NCBI RefSeq assembly: GCF_000512695.2
Contig: NZ_AZRW02000045.1
Span: 4,091 to 52,189, forward strand
Direction of reading: 5' to 3'
Length of the DNA stretch: 48,099 nucleotides
DNA from: Pseudomonas sp. QTF5
GTDB taxonomy: Bacteria; Pseudomonadota; Gammaproteobacteria; Pseudomonadales; Pseudomonadaceae
Shown: positions 32,069 to 39,124 of the stretch, piece by piece
How the letters are laid out: the number at the start of each line of letters is the position of its first letter
How positions within the stretch are numbered: position 1 is the first letter of the stretch
Program-made: the position numbers and the translations under genes
The notes under the pieces: generated by a model
Database searches by the model: none
The model's input: the letters and a program-made list of their open reading frames with translations, nothing else
Told to the model about the DNA's origin: nothing

Positions 32069-33304
32069 ATGACCCAGACTAATCTGCGCAACGGCCCCGA
32101 CGCCAACGGCCTGTTCGGCGCGTTCGGTGGCCGTTACGTCGCCGAAACCCTGATGCCGTTGATCCTCGATCTGGCCCGCGAATACGAAGCGGCCAAGGAA
32201 GATCCGGCGTTCAAAGAAGAATTGGCCTACTTCCAGCGAGATTACGTCGGACGTCCAAGCCCACTGTATTTCGCCGAGCGTCTAACCGAGTTCTGTGGTG
32301 GCGCGAAGATTTACCTCAAGCGCGAAGAGCTGAACCACACCGGCGCGCACAAGATCAACAACTGCATCGGCCAGATCCTGCTGGCGCGGCGCATGGGCAA
32401 AAAACGCATCATCGCTGAGACCGGCGCTGGCATGCACGGCGTGGCGACCGCCACCGTGGCTGCGCGTTTTGGCCTCGATTGCGTGATCTACATGGGCACC
32501 ACCGACATTGAGCGTCAGCAAGCCAACGTGTTTCGCATGAAACTGCTGGGCGCCGAAGTGATCCCGGTGGTCGCCGGTACCGGTACCCTTAAAGATGCGA
32601 TGAACGAAGCCCTGCGTGACTGGGTGACCAACGTCGACAGCACCTTCTACCTGATCGGCACCGTGGCCGGCCCGCACCCGTACCCTGCCATGGTTCGTGA
32701 CTTCCAGGCTGTGATCGGCAAGGAAACCCGCGAACAGTTGCAAGCTCAGGAAGGCCGTCTGCCAGACAGTCTGGTGGCGTGCATCGGTGGTGGTTCCAAT
32801 GCCATGGGCCTGTTCCACCCGTTCCTCGATGACAAGAGCGTTGAGATCATCGGCGTCGAAGCCGCCGGTTATGGCATCGAAACCGGCAAGCACGCGGCCA
32901 GTCTGAATGGCGGTGTGCCGGGCGTGTTGCACGGCAACCGTACTTTCCTGCTGCAGGACGATGATGGTCAAATCATCGACGCCCACTCGATTTCCGCCGG
33001 CCTCGACTATCCGGGCATCGGCCCGGAACACGCCTGGTTGCATGATATCGGCCGCGTTCAGTACACCTCGGTGACCGACGATGAAGCCCTCGACGCGTTC
33101 CACAAATGCTGTCGCCTGGAAGGGATTATTCCTGCACTGGAAAGCGCCCATGCCCTGGCCGAAGTGTTCAAACGCGCACCGACGTTGCCGAAAGATCACC
33201 TGATGGTGGTCAACCTGTCCGGCCGTGGCGATAAAGACATGCAAACCGTGATGCACCACATGGAACACTCTCAACAAGAGCAATCCAAGCAGGAGAAACA
33301 CTGA
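32069..33304 (+). CDS. trpB: Tryptophan synthase beta chain
   Basis: PLP enzyme that joins indole and serine to tryptophan, working as an alpha2-beta2 complex with TrpA. The 411-residue form starts at the ATG at 32069 with GGAG six bases upstream. The PLP lysine is Lys95 in HTGAHKINN, and the phosphate loop is GGGSNAMG. The C-terminus has a His/Gln-rich tail (MHHMEHSQQEQSKQEKH) beyond the core. Its TGA shares one base with the trpA ATG. Confidence 0.97.
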   Translation: MTQTNLRNGPDANGLFGAFGGRYVAETLMPLILDLAREYEAAKEDPAFKEELAYFQRDYVGRPSPLYFAERLTEFCGGAKIYLKREELNHTGAHKINNCIGQILLARRMGKKRIIAETGAGMHGVATATVAARFGLDCVIYMGTTDIERQQANVFRMKLLGAEVIPVVAGTGTLKDAMNEALRDWVTNVDSTFYLIGTVAGPHPYPAMVRDFQAVIGKETREQLQAQEGRLPDSLVACIGGGSNAMGLFHPFLDDKSVEIIGVEAAGYGIETGKHAASLNGGVPGVLHGNRTFLLQDDDGQIIDAHSISAGLDYPGIGPEHAWLHDIGRVQYTSVTDDEALDAFHKCCRLEGIIPALESAHALAEVFKRAPTLPKDHLMVVNLSGRGDKDMQTVMHHMEHSQQEQSKQEKH

Positions 33305-34116
33305 TGAGCCGCCTGCAAACGCGTTTTGCCGAACTCAAGGAACAGAACCGCGCCGCCCTGGTGACCTTCGTGACCGCCGGCGACCCGAGCTACGATACAT
33401 CTCTGGCGATCCTCAAGGGCTTGCCGGGAGCGGGTGCCGACGTGATCGAGTTGGGCATGCCCTTCACCGATCCGATGGCCGATGGCCCGGCGATTCAACT
33501 GGCCAACATTCGTGCCTTGGGCGCCAAACAGAACCTGGCGAAAACCCTGCAAATGGTTCGCGAATTCCGCGAAGGCAATAGTGAGACTCCGCTGGTGCTG
33601 ATGGGTTACTTCAACCCGATTCACATGTACGGCGTGCCTCGCTTCATCGCTGAAGCCAAAGAGGCCGGTGTCGATGGCTTGATCGTGGTCGACATGCCGC
33701 CCGAGCATAACGGCGAGCTGTGTGATCCTGCACAGGCGGCAGGCCTGGACTTCATTCGTCTGACCACTCCGACGACTGATGACGTGCGCTTGCCGACCGT
33801 TCTGAATGGCAGTTCCGGCTTTGTTTACTATGTGTCCGTGGCGGGTGTGACCGGTGCGGGCGCGGCGACTCTGGAGCATGTCGAAGAAGCTGTCACCCGT
33901 CTGCGTCGCCATACCGATCTGCCGATCAGCATCGGTTTTGGTATCCGCACACCGGAGCAAGCGGCGGCCATCGCCCGTCTGGCTGACGGTGTGGTGGTGG
34001 GGTCGGCACTGATCGATCACATCGCCAATGCCTCGACACCGGATCAGGCTGTGGAGGGTGTACTCAGCCTGTGCGCTGCCTTGTCTGACGGCGTACGTAA
34101 AGCGCGGGTCAGCTGA
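33304..34116 (+). CDS. trpA: Tryptophan synthase alpha chain
   Basis: TIM-barrel lyase that releases indole from indoleglycerol phosphate and passes it through the tunnel to TrpB. The 270 residues include the catalytic Glu49 and Asp60 in VIELGMPFTDPMADGP. The phosphate-binding segments are near FVYYVSVAGVTGAG and IGFGIRTPEQA. It overlaps trpB by one base. A terminator follows about 60 bases after the stop. Confidence 0.97.
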   Translation: MSRLQTRFAELKEQNRAALVTFVTAGDPSYDTSLAILKGLPGAGADVIELGMPFTDPMADGPAIQLANIRALGAKQNLAKTLQMVREFREGNSETPLVLMGYFNPIHMYGVPRFIAEAKEAGVDGLIVVDMPPEHNGELCDPAQAAGLDFIRLTTPTTDDVRLPTVLNGSSGFVYYVSVAGVTGAGAATLEHVEEAVTRLRRHTDLPISIGFGIRTPEQAAAIARLADGVVVGSALIDHIANASTPDQAVEGVLSLCAALSDGVRKARVS

Positions 34117-34178
34117 AGGTAAAGTTCCTGATACAGAGGAATTAGAGCCTCGCGGCACAGACTAAACAGCAAGACCGA

Positions 34179-34210
34179 GGGCTTCAGGACGACGTTCTGA
34201 AGCCCTTTTT
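34179..34210 (+). terminator. Terminator of trpBA
   Basis: GGGCTTCAG and CTGAAGCCC form a nine-base stem with a nine-base loop and are followed by a T run. It lies about 60 bases after the trpA stop and just before the next ribosome site. Confidence 0.9.
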
Positions 34211-34236
34211 GTTGTATGGCTGCGAGGAAAGACCTG

Positions 34237-34689
34237 ATGAAAATGCCGAAACGTCTGATTGCCAGCATGGGCGTGCTGATGCTCAGTGCGACCCCGTTGC
34301 TGCACGCCAGCGCCGATCAGCGCGACGATCACGACCGCGGCGGGCCGCAGCAGGGCCATTACGATAACCGCGGTGACAATCGTGGCGACGATCACCGTGG
34401 CCCGCAGGATCATCGCGGCGGTCCACCACGGGATTTCGGCCCGGTGCGGCAGACCATCCACGATAACCATGGCTATTTCGTACGCGGTGCGCCGCCACCT
34501 CCAGGCGTTCATCTGGTCCGTGGCCGGCCATTACCTCACGGTTATTACGGCGAACGCCTGGATAACCGCGCGTTGGGCCGACTGCCGTACTACCCGGGGT
34601 ATGAGTGGCGTCGTGCGGGCGGCGATATTGTGCTGATCGCCGTAGGCACCGGGATTGTTTATGAAATTCTTGATGGGGTTTTGTATTGA
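34237..34689 (+). CDS. CigR/RcnB-like secreted protein
   Basis: A 150-residue secreted protein. The ATG at 34237 has GAGGA upstream and opens a signal peptide (MPKRLIASMGVLMLSATPLL, then HASA). The middle is rich in Asp, His, Arg and Gly (about 28-70), low-complexity and possibly metal-binding. The end fits the RcnB/CigR family: HGYYGERLDNRALGRLPYY and IVLIAVGTGIVYEILDGVLY. CigR of Salmonella is an anti-virulence inner-membrane protein; the role in pseudomonads is unknown. Confidence 0.85.
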   Translation: MKMPKRLIASMGVLMLSATPLLHASADQRDDHDRGGPQQGHYDNRGDNRGDDHRGPQDHRGGPPRDFGPVRQTIHDNHGYFVRGAPPPPGVHLVRGRPLPHGYYGERLDNRALGRLPYYPGYEWRRAGGDIVLIAVGTGIVYEILDGVLY

Positions 34690-34716
34690 TTCACAGCTAA
34701 GTAATCAGGCAACCCA

Positions 34717-34788
34717 CTGTGGCGAGGGAGCTTGCTCCCGCTGGTGCGCGAAGCGTCCCCAAAATCGGAGCAAGCTCCCTCGCCACAG
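34717..34788. repeat. Paired palindrome of a second REP class
   Basis: CTGTGGCGAGGGAGCTTGCT (34717-34736) has an inverted copy ending at 34788 (GAGCAAGCTCCCTCGCCACA then G). The spacer of about 30 bases contains GCGCGAAGCG. This class has the core GCGAGGGAGCTTGCTCC rather than GGGAGCGGGCTTGCTCGC. It lies between converging genes. Confidence 0.8.
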
Positions 34789-34817
34789 AGGGTTCTACTC
34801 TTTCGGGGTCCTATGCT

Positions 34818-36779
34818 TCAGGGCAATTCCAACCCACCCGCAGCCTTGTGCAACTTCCGCAAATGTTCGCCAACCTGCTTCAGGTTGGCTTCGTTGGCGG
34901 CCATCTCGGCGGCACGACTCGGTTCGAGCAACGCTCTCACTTCCTTGTCGAGATCCCCGGTCAGCGCTTGCAGCTGCTTCTGGCGCAGGCTGCTTTCCGA
35001 CTCCAGGCGCGTCCACTCGCTTGGTTGCGGCAAACCATAACCACCGGTGCCAAGCAGTTCGGCCGGACGGCTGAGGAAGCCGCTGTTGGCGAGAATCTCC
35101 TGCAAGGTCGCATTGGCCTTATCCATGCCGCCATTCTTCAATTCCCGAGCGCCCAGATAACGTTGCTTCACTTCGTCCTGGGCCAGCACCATCTGCTGAC
35201 GGAAACTGGCCTGCTCCAGCAGCAGCAACGCCGCGCTGGTGCGCAAATCAGCCTGATCAATCCATTTGCGGCGCTCATCAGCTTTCAAGGCCAGCCAGTC
35301 CTCGACCTTGTCCTGCTTGATCGGCAAATGCTTTTTCAGCACTTCGAACATCGCTTGATAACGCTCGCGGAAGGAATCGAAGCGATAGCCCAGACGTAAT
35401 GCTTCGCGGGGATCGTCCAGCACGCTGGTGTCCGCCAATCCGCGGCCCTTGAGCACCTCCAGCAAACCGTTAGGCATGATGCTGTCGAGGCCGACCAGTT
35501 GCGCATTGTTGGTGCTGCTGCGCAGTAATTTCAGGCCTTCTACCGCGCAGTTGTTGGACAGGAAAAAATAGTTGCCGTCGTAACTCCAGTGCATCTCCGC
35601 GGCGTGCTCCACCACGTCTTCGATCTCGTTTTGCGACAGGTTCAGCGGCACTGAGGCCAGGCTGCGCAGTTCGGTCTTGGTGTATTCGTCGATCACCTGG
35701 GCCAGTGGCAAGACAAACAGGCGCGACGGGTATTTACCCACCAGCCCATCCCAGCTCGACAGCTGTAAGTCACCGACGAAGGCGCGGTAGGACAACACCA
35801 GATGCTGATCCAGATCCAGTCGACAATCTGGCCCGCGAGGCCGACCCGGTGCACAGATCACTAGCCGCAGCATGCTGTGGCCCCAGCGGCTGACCCAGTT
35901 CTGGTTGGCTTCTGCCAGTAGATAGTCAACAGCGTAAACCCGCTCCGGATCGACCTGACCCAGGGGCTGCTTGGCGAAGTCGTTACCCGCATTGAGGAAG
36001 GCGAATGATTGGGCGCATGTGTCTTTGGCGGCGGGCGCCCAGCCGAAATGTTCTTTGTAGTAGCGATACAGCGCAGGGCGACGGCAGGCATAGCTTGGGT
36101 CGAGGAGGAAGTACTCCATGTTGACCGCGACGAACTCCTTCGGGCTGCTCGTCTCGTAGATGTCCGGGCTGCGGGCAATCTGCCGGTTGTGCTGTTCGCG
36201 CTCGCCGCGCCGACCGACGTATTGCGGCCAGCCGGCCAAATCCAGCAGACGAGGGTCATCGCTGAGGGTCCAGCGTCGCTCCGTCTGCCCACGGCATTGA
36301 TCGGGGATGCCGATCAGCCCGGAGCTGCTGTGACGTTGCGTGCAACGCTGGATCAGCGTGCGCTCGGCGGCAGGCCACAGGCGCGCACGGTCATAAATGT
36401 GGGTGAGTTCATGCAGCACCGTGGCGAGCATTTCCCGGCGCACGGTACCGTGGGGGCGATATGTTTTTTTGGTCGCGGCGCTGCCGTTGGTGAGGCTGGC
36501 GAGCAGATTGCGATTCAGGTCGAGCTCGGACACCAGCGACGCCTGGCCGTAAGCATCGCTCGGCATGTCGTCGGTCCAGCCAACATCAATGCGCCGGTCC
36601 AGTTGTTCAATGAAGCGCGGGGGTAACGCCTGCATGGCTTCATCGAGCAGCGCCTGACTGGCCTGCTGTTGCGCGGGGCTCAGGCCGTCGGTCTTGAGCC
36701 GTAGTTGCAGGCCGGCCTGAGCCGTGTTGCCAAGCAGCAACACAACCCCGGCCAGCAGCCAGGCACCTAGCGACTTCAC
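34818..36779 (-). CDS. Secreted HExxH plus DUF4105-like two-domain protein
   Basis: A 653-residue secreted protein of unknown role. The start is a GTG at 36779 inside a GTGA overlap with the DUF2388 stop, giving a signal peptide MKSLGAWLLAGVVLLLGNTA ending at QAG. The N-terminal half contains HELTHIYD (His123, Glu124, His127) and later KEFVAVNMEYFLLD (Glu215/Glu222), a gluzincin-like zinc peptidase pattern. The second half contains NWVSRWGHSMLRLV (His301) and FFLSNNCAVEGL (Cys411). These match the conserved His and Cys of DUF4105, the family of the lipoprotein N-acyltransferase Lnb. The last 150 residues are helical and charged. It follows three DUF2388 genes. Whether either centre is active, and on what, is unknown. 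Confidence 0.85.
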   Translation of the reverse strand: MKSLGAWLLAGVVLLLGNTAQAGLQLRLKTDGLSPAQQQASQALLDEAMQALPPRFIEQLDRRIDVGWTDDMPSDAYGQASLVSELDLNRNLLASLTNGSAATKKTYRPHGTVRREMLATVLHELTHIYDRARLWPAAERTLIQRCTQRHSSSGLIGIPDQCRGQTERRWTLSDDPRLLDLAGWPQYVGRRGEREQHNRQIARSPDIYETSSPKEFVAVNMEYFLLDPSYACRRPALYRYYKEHFGWAPAAKDTCAQSFAFLNAGNDFAKQPLGQVDPERVYAVDYLLAEANQNWVSRWGHSMLRLVICAPGRPRGPDCRLDLDQHLVLSYRAFVGDLQLSSWDGLVGKYPSRLFVLPLAQVIDEYTKTELRSLASVPLNLSQNEIEDVVEHAAEMHWSYDGNYFFLSNNCAVEGLKLLRSSTNNAQLVGLDSIMPNGLLEVLKGRGLADTSVLDDPREALRLGYRFDSFRERYQAMFEVLKKHLPIKQDKVEDWLALKADERRKWIDQADLRTSAALLLLEQASFRQQMVLAQDEVKQRYLGARELKNGGMDKANATLQEILANSGFLSRPAELLGTGGYGLPQPSEWTRLESESSLRQKQLQALTGDLDKEVRALLEPSRAAEMAANEANLKQVGEHLRKLHKAAGGLELP

Positions 36780-37096
36780 AGTGCGAGGATGGCTTCGGCG
36801 AGAACCTGATCACTGGCGTCTCGGGCTTCCGGTACGCGGGTGCGCAAGGTGTCGAAGGCCGCTTCCAGGTGTGCGCCACGGATTTCACCGTCGCTGGCGA
36901 CGAAACTGGCCGCATCGTCGTGGGCTTCACGGACAATCTTCGAATCACGGATGGACGTGGTGGTATCGGACGTGAAATCAAGCGTGCGCTGGGAGGCACG
37001 AATGATGATGTTACTGGTGGCTACCAGGGTGTGCGCCTGGGCCACGTCGGCCAACAACAGCAGGCCAAGGGTGGCAGCAATCAGCGGGCTACGCAT
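36776..37096 (-). CDS. Secreted DUF2388 family protein, copy 3
   Basis: A 106-residue secreted protein. The ATG at 37096 has GGAG about eight bases upstream; signal MRSPLIAATLGLLLLADVAQA. The conserved block is SKIVREAHDDAASFVASDGEIRG (split here at residues about 56-78), then LEAAFDTLR and AEAILAL at the end. Its TGA overlaps the GTG start of the HExxH/DUF4105 gene by four bases, so the two are made together. Function unknown. Confidence 0.88.
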   Translation of the reverse strand: MRSPLIAATLGLLLLADVAQAHTLVATSNIIIRASQRTLDFTSDTTTSIRDSKIVREAHDDAASFVASDGEIRGAHLEAAFDTLRTRVPEARDASDQVLAEAILAL

Positions 37097-37124
37097 GGAA
37101 CGACTCCGGAGGAACAAGGGATAA

Positions 37125-37442
37125 CTATTGGACGAGAATTGCCTCTGCCAGTTCAAGGTCGCTGGCATGAAGTTTTGGCTGGGTCCGGCGCAGGTAAATC
37201 AAGGCGGACTCCAGTTGCGATCCTCGCAGTTGGCCGTCACTGGCAATGAACGCGGCAGCGTCATCCCGGGCGGCGATCAGCAGTTTATGGTCGAAGGGCG
37301 CGGAGGTCACCATGCTGGAAGCATAACCACTGGCCACGGTGCCTTGCGTAGAGAGGTTGAAAGCGTCGAAGGCATGGGCCGAACCCGACCAGCAAGCCGC
37401 AAGAAAAACCGCAGTGATCGACAGATTGGAAAGAAAACGCAT
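37125..37442 (-). CDS. Secreted DUF2388 family protein, copy 2
   Basis: A 105-residue secreted protein with signal MRFLSNLSITAVFLAACWSG ending near SAHA. The family block is IAARDDAAAFIASDGQLRG, then LESALIYLRR and AEAILVQ at the C-terminus. Despite a cysteine in the signal there is no clear lipobox. It ends 28 bases before the next DUF2388 gene, so the two are probably in one transcript. Confidence 0.87.
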   Translation of the reverse strand: MRFLSNLSITAVFLAACWSGSAHAFDAFNLSTQGTVASGYASSMVTSAPFDHKLLIAARDDAAAFIASDGQLRGSQLESALIYLRRTQPKLHASDLELAEAILVQ

Positions 37443-37518
37443 GAGACTCGTTAGCTGAAAGCGAGTCCAAAGGCTAGCGCAATGCCCGGGCTAGAGCCAG
37501 TGCCGAAACATTGGGACA

Positions 37519-37610
37519 CCTGTGGGAGCGGGCTTGCTCGCGAAAGCGGTGTGTCAGGCGACATCAATGTTGGATGTGCTGACGCCTTCGCGAGCAAGCC
37601 CGCTCCCACA
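37519..37610. repeat. REPIN between DUF2388 genes
   Basis: REP arms at 37519-37544 and 37585-37610 flank a spacer with CGACATCAATGTTGGATG, nearly identical to the spacers at 5.1 and 14.8 kb. It separates DUF2388 copy 1 from copies 2 and 3. Confidence 0.9.
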
Positions 37611-37664
37611 TGGATTGCATTTAACTGAACAGCATTAGGGCGTGTCCCGTGTCAGAGCTGTCGC

Positions 37665-37982
37665 TTAGATCGTCAGGATAGCCTGGGCCAGCTGTGCGTC
37701 GGTCGCATTCAGTTGTGGAGTCTGTTGGCGGATATGGTCGAGAGCACTTTCCAGTTTCACACCACGAATGGCGCCTTCACTGGCGACGAAGCTGGCAGCA
37801 TCGTCACGAGCAGCACGGACGATTTTGTCGTCGCGAAAGGAAGACGAGACATCCGACGTTGCGTCGGAAGAAGCCTTCAATCCACCCACAATGGAATCGG
37901 TGGTTACGATAAAGCTGGTGGCGTGAGAATTGGCGGCCACGGCAAGCAGGGCGGCAGCACTGAGCAGACGAAGACGGGACAT
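37665..37982 (-). CDS. Secreted DUF2388 family protein, copy 1
   Basis: A 105-residue secreted protein. The ATG at 37982 has AGGAG about seven bases upstream; signal MSRLRLLSAAALLAVAANSHA. The family block is VRAARDDAASFVASEGAIRG, then LESALDHIRQQ and AQAILTI at the end. It lies about 220 bases upstream of copy 2, separated by a REPIN, so it may be a separate transcript. Confidence 0.88.
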   Translation of the reverse strand: MSRLRLLSAAALLAVAANSHATSFIVTTDSIVGGLKASSDATSDVSSSFRDDKIVRAARDDAASFVASEGAIRGVKLESALDHIRQQTPQLNATDAQLAQAILTI

Positions 37983-38118
37983 GGGGTAGCTCCTTTGGAT
38001 AGACCGATTGAGAGGTGGCGCAGGATCAGATGCCTGTCGTAAAGCGTTCGCCACGTTCTATCTGAATATTAGGCCTGTGCACCTCGGTTAGAACAGTCCC
38101 GTCTGTAAATGGAGAAAG

Positions 38119-38328
38119 CTAGCGCCAGAACGGTTTGTCCACTTCGTTGAGGCGATCGGCATGGCTGATGCCCAGATCCGAGAGCTGTTGATCATTGAGT
38201 TGGCCCAGTAACCGTCGGGTGCGAGCCCTTTCCAGGCTGTCGGTGAGCGCTCTCAGTAATCCTCGAAGCTTGACCAAGCGGGGCTTCGCTTGCGGTGTGA
38301 CGATGGAAACATTTAGTAAGTTATTCAT
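38119..38328 (-). CDS. DUF1127 family small protein
   Basis: A 69-residue basic protein; the ATG at 38328 has AGGA about ten bases upstream. The C-terminal 45 residues form the DUF1127 domain: RTRRLLGQLNDQQLSDLGIS, then HADRLNEVDKPFWR, with the typical KPFWR end. In other bacteria DUF1127 proteins act as small RNA-binding or metabolic regulators. The second copy is encoded at 38590, and the upstream regions of both share a motif. Confidence 0.9.
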   Translation of the reverse strand: MNNLLNVSIVTPQAKPRLVKLRGLLRALTDSLERARTRRLLGQLNDQQLSDLGISHADRLNEVDKPFWR

Positions 38329-38410
38329 GGGGCGCGGTCCTTTTGCCTGGTAGTCGGGATTCAATGGTGACCCCGATACGCCTGCAGGCACAGACACACT
38401 CCGATGAAAT

Positions 38411-38451
38411 TGTACTGGTTCATTTTATATGAATAATAAACTGTACCTGTT
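38411..38451. promoter_or_regulatory. Operator-like motifs upstream of the first DUF1127 gene
   Basis: TGTACTGGT (38411-38419) and AACTGTACCTGTT (38439-38451) lie about 85 and 115 bases upstream of the start at 38328. Both words recur exactly upstream of the second DUF1127 gene (38937 and 38958). The stretch 38400-38470 is AT-rich. Confidence 0.5.
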
Positions 38452-38497
38452 AGTGGTTATCTCTTCTGTACGGCCCAATATGAAAGCTCCAAAACGA

Positions 38498-38531
38498 CAA
38501 AACCCGTCGTGGTTTCCCACGACGGGTTTTG
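38498..38531. terminator. Terminator after the second DUF1127 gene
   Basis: CAAAACCCGTCGTGG and CCACGACGGGTTTTG form a 15-base stem around a short T/C loop. The stem ends are A/T-rich on both sides. It lies about 60 bases after the stop of the gene at 38590 (minus strand). Confidence 0.85.
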
Positions 38532-38589
38532 TTTGTTCAATTCGGGGTGCTGGCGGTGGATCCGGAGGATCAGAGCCAGCGACGCTAAC

Positions 38590-38805
38590 TTAGCGCCAGA
38601 ACGGCTTGCTCAGCTCTTCGTAGCGTTGTGCTTCGCTAATCCCGGCGTCAGCCAGCAGACGCGAATCCAGACGAGCCAATTGATGGCGGCTGGTGATGCG
38701 GCGCTGCCACAGCATCAGGTTGGCGATAACGCGCAGAGGCATGGAAGCCTGGGTTTTTGCAGCGGTGTCTTCGAAGAACAGTTCGGAACTGAGTGTACGT
38801 TCCAT
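38590..38805 (-). CDS. DUF1127 family small protein, second copy
   Basis: A 71-residue protein. I chose the ATG at 38805 (protein begins MERTLSSELF) because GGAAGG lies about nine bases upstream; the in-frame ATG at 38814 directly abuts that site. The DUF1127 domain is LARLDSRLLADAGISEAQRY with the end EELSKPFWR. It is a paralog of the gene at 38119 and has its own terminator. Confidence 0.9.
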   Translation of the reverse strand: MERTLSSELFFEDTAAKTQASMPLRVIANLMLWQRRITSRHQLARLDSRLLADAGISEAQRYEELSKPFWR

Positions 38806-39124
38806 GGTTTTCATCCTTCCGCTTATGGCGGGATTAGGTAGTGGTTTAACTGATGCCAATGATCCTCTCGTTTGGCCAGTCTCTGTAGATACAGTTCACC
38901 TGTATTGTGAGAGACCAGTTAACTGTTAAACGGTGGTGTACTGGTCGAAATTGAGGCAACTGTACCTGTTCGCACTTGTTTGGTGCGCTTTTGATCATTT
39001 CAACGTAAAAGGTAGGCAAATGCCGTAGGAAAAGACCGGTACAGCAGTACAGTTTTTGGCGTGATGGAGTGTTATCACCGCGAGCTGACGAAACTGTGTT
39101 CGCGTCAGCTGCAATCTGTATCAA
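38806..39124. promoter_or_regulatory. Gap with repeated AACTGTAC-type motifs
   Basis: This 319-base stretch has no gene. It holds AACTGTACCTGTT (38958-38970) and TGTACTGGT (38937-38945), the same words as before the other DUF1127 gene. On the minus strand it also holds AACTGTAT (38896-38889) and AACTGTACTGCTGTACCGG (39054-39036). Clustered half-sites suggest one regulator for the DUF1127 genes. The 3' end of the CoA-transferase gene borders it; no terminator for that gene was seen. Confidence 0.5.

Noticed and set aside
32282..33301. A 339-codon open frame opposite trpB
   Set aside because: It is antisense to trpB, which has its PLP lysine and is coupled to trpA.
38806..38859. Longer start for the second DUF1127 protein
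   Set aside because: The upstream codons lack a ribosome site. GGAAGG fits only the ATG at 38805.
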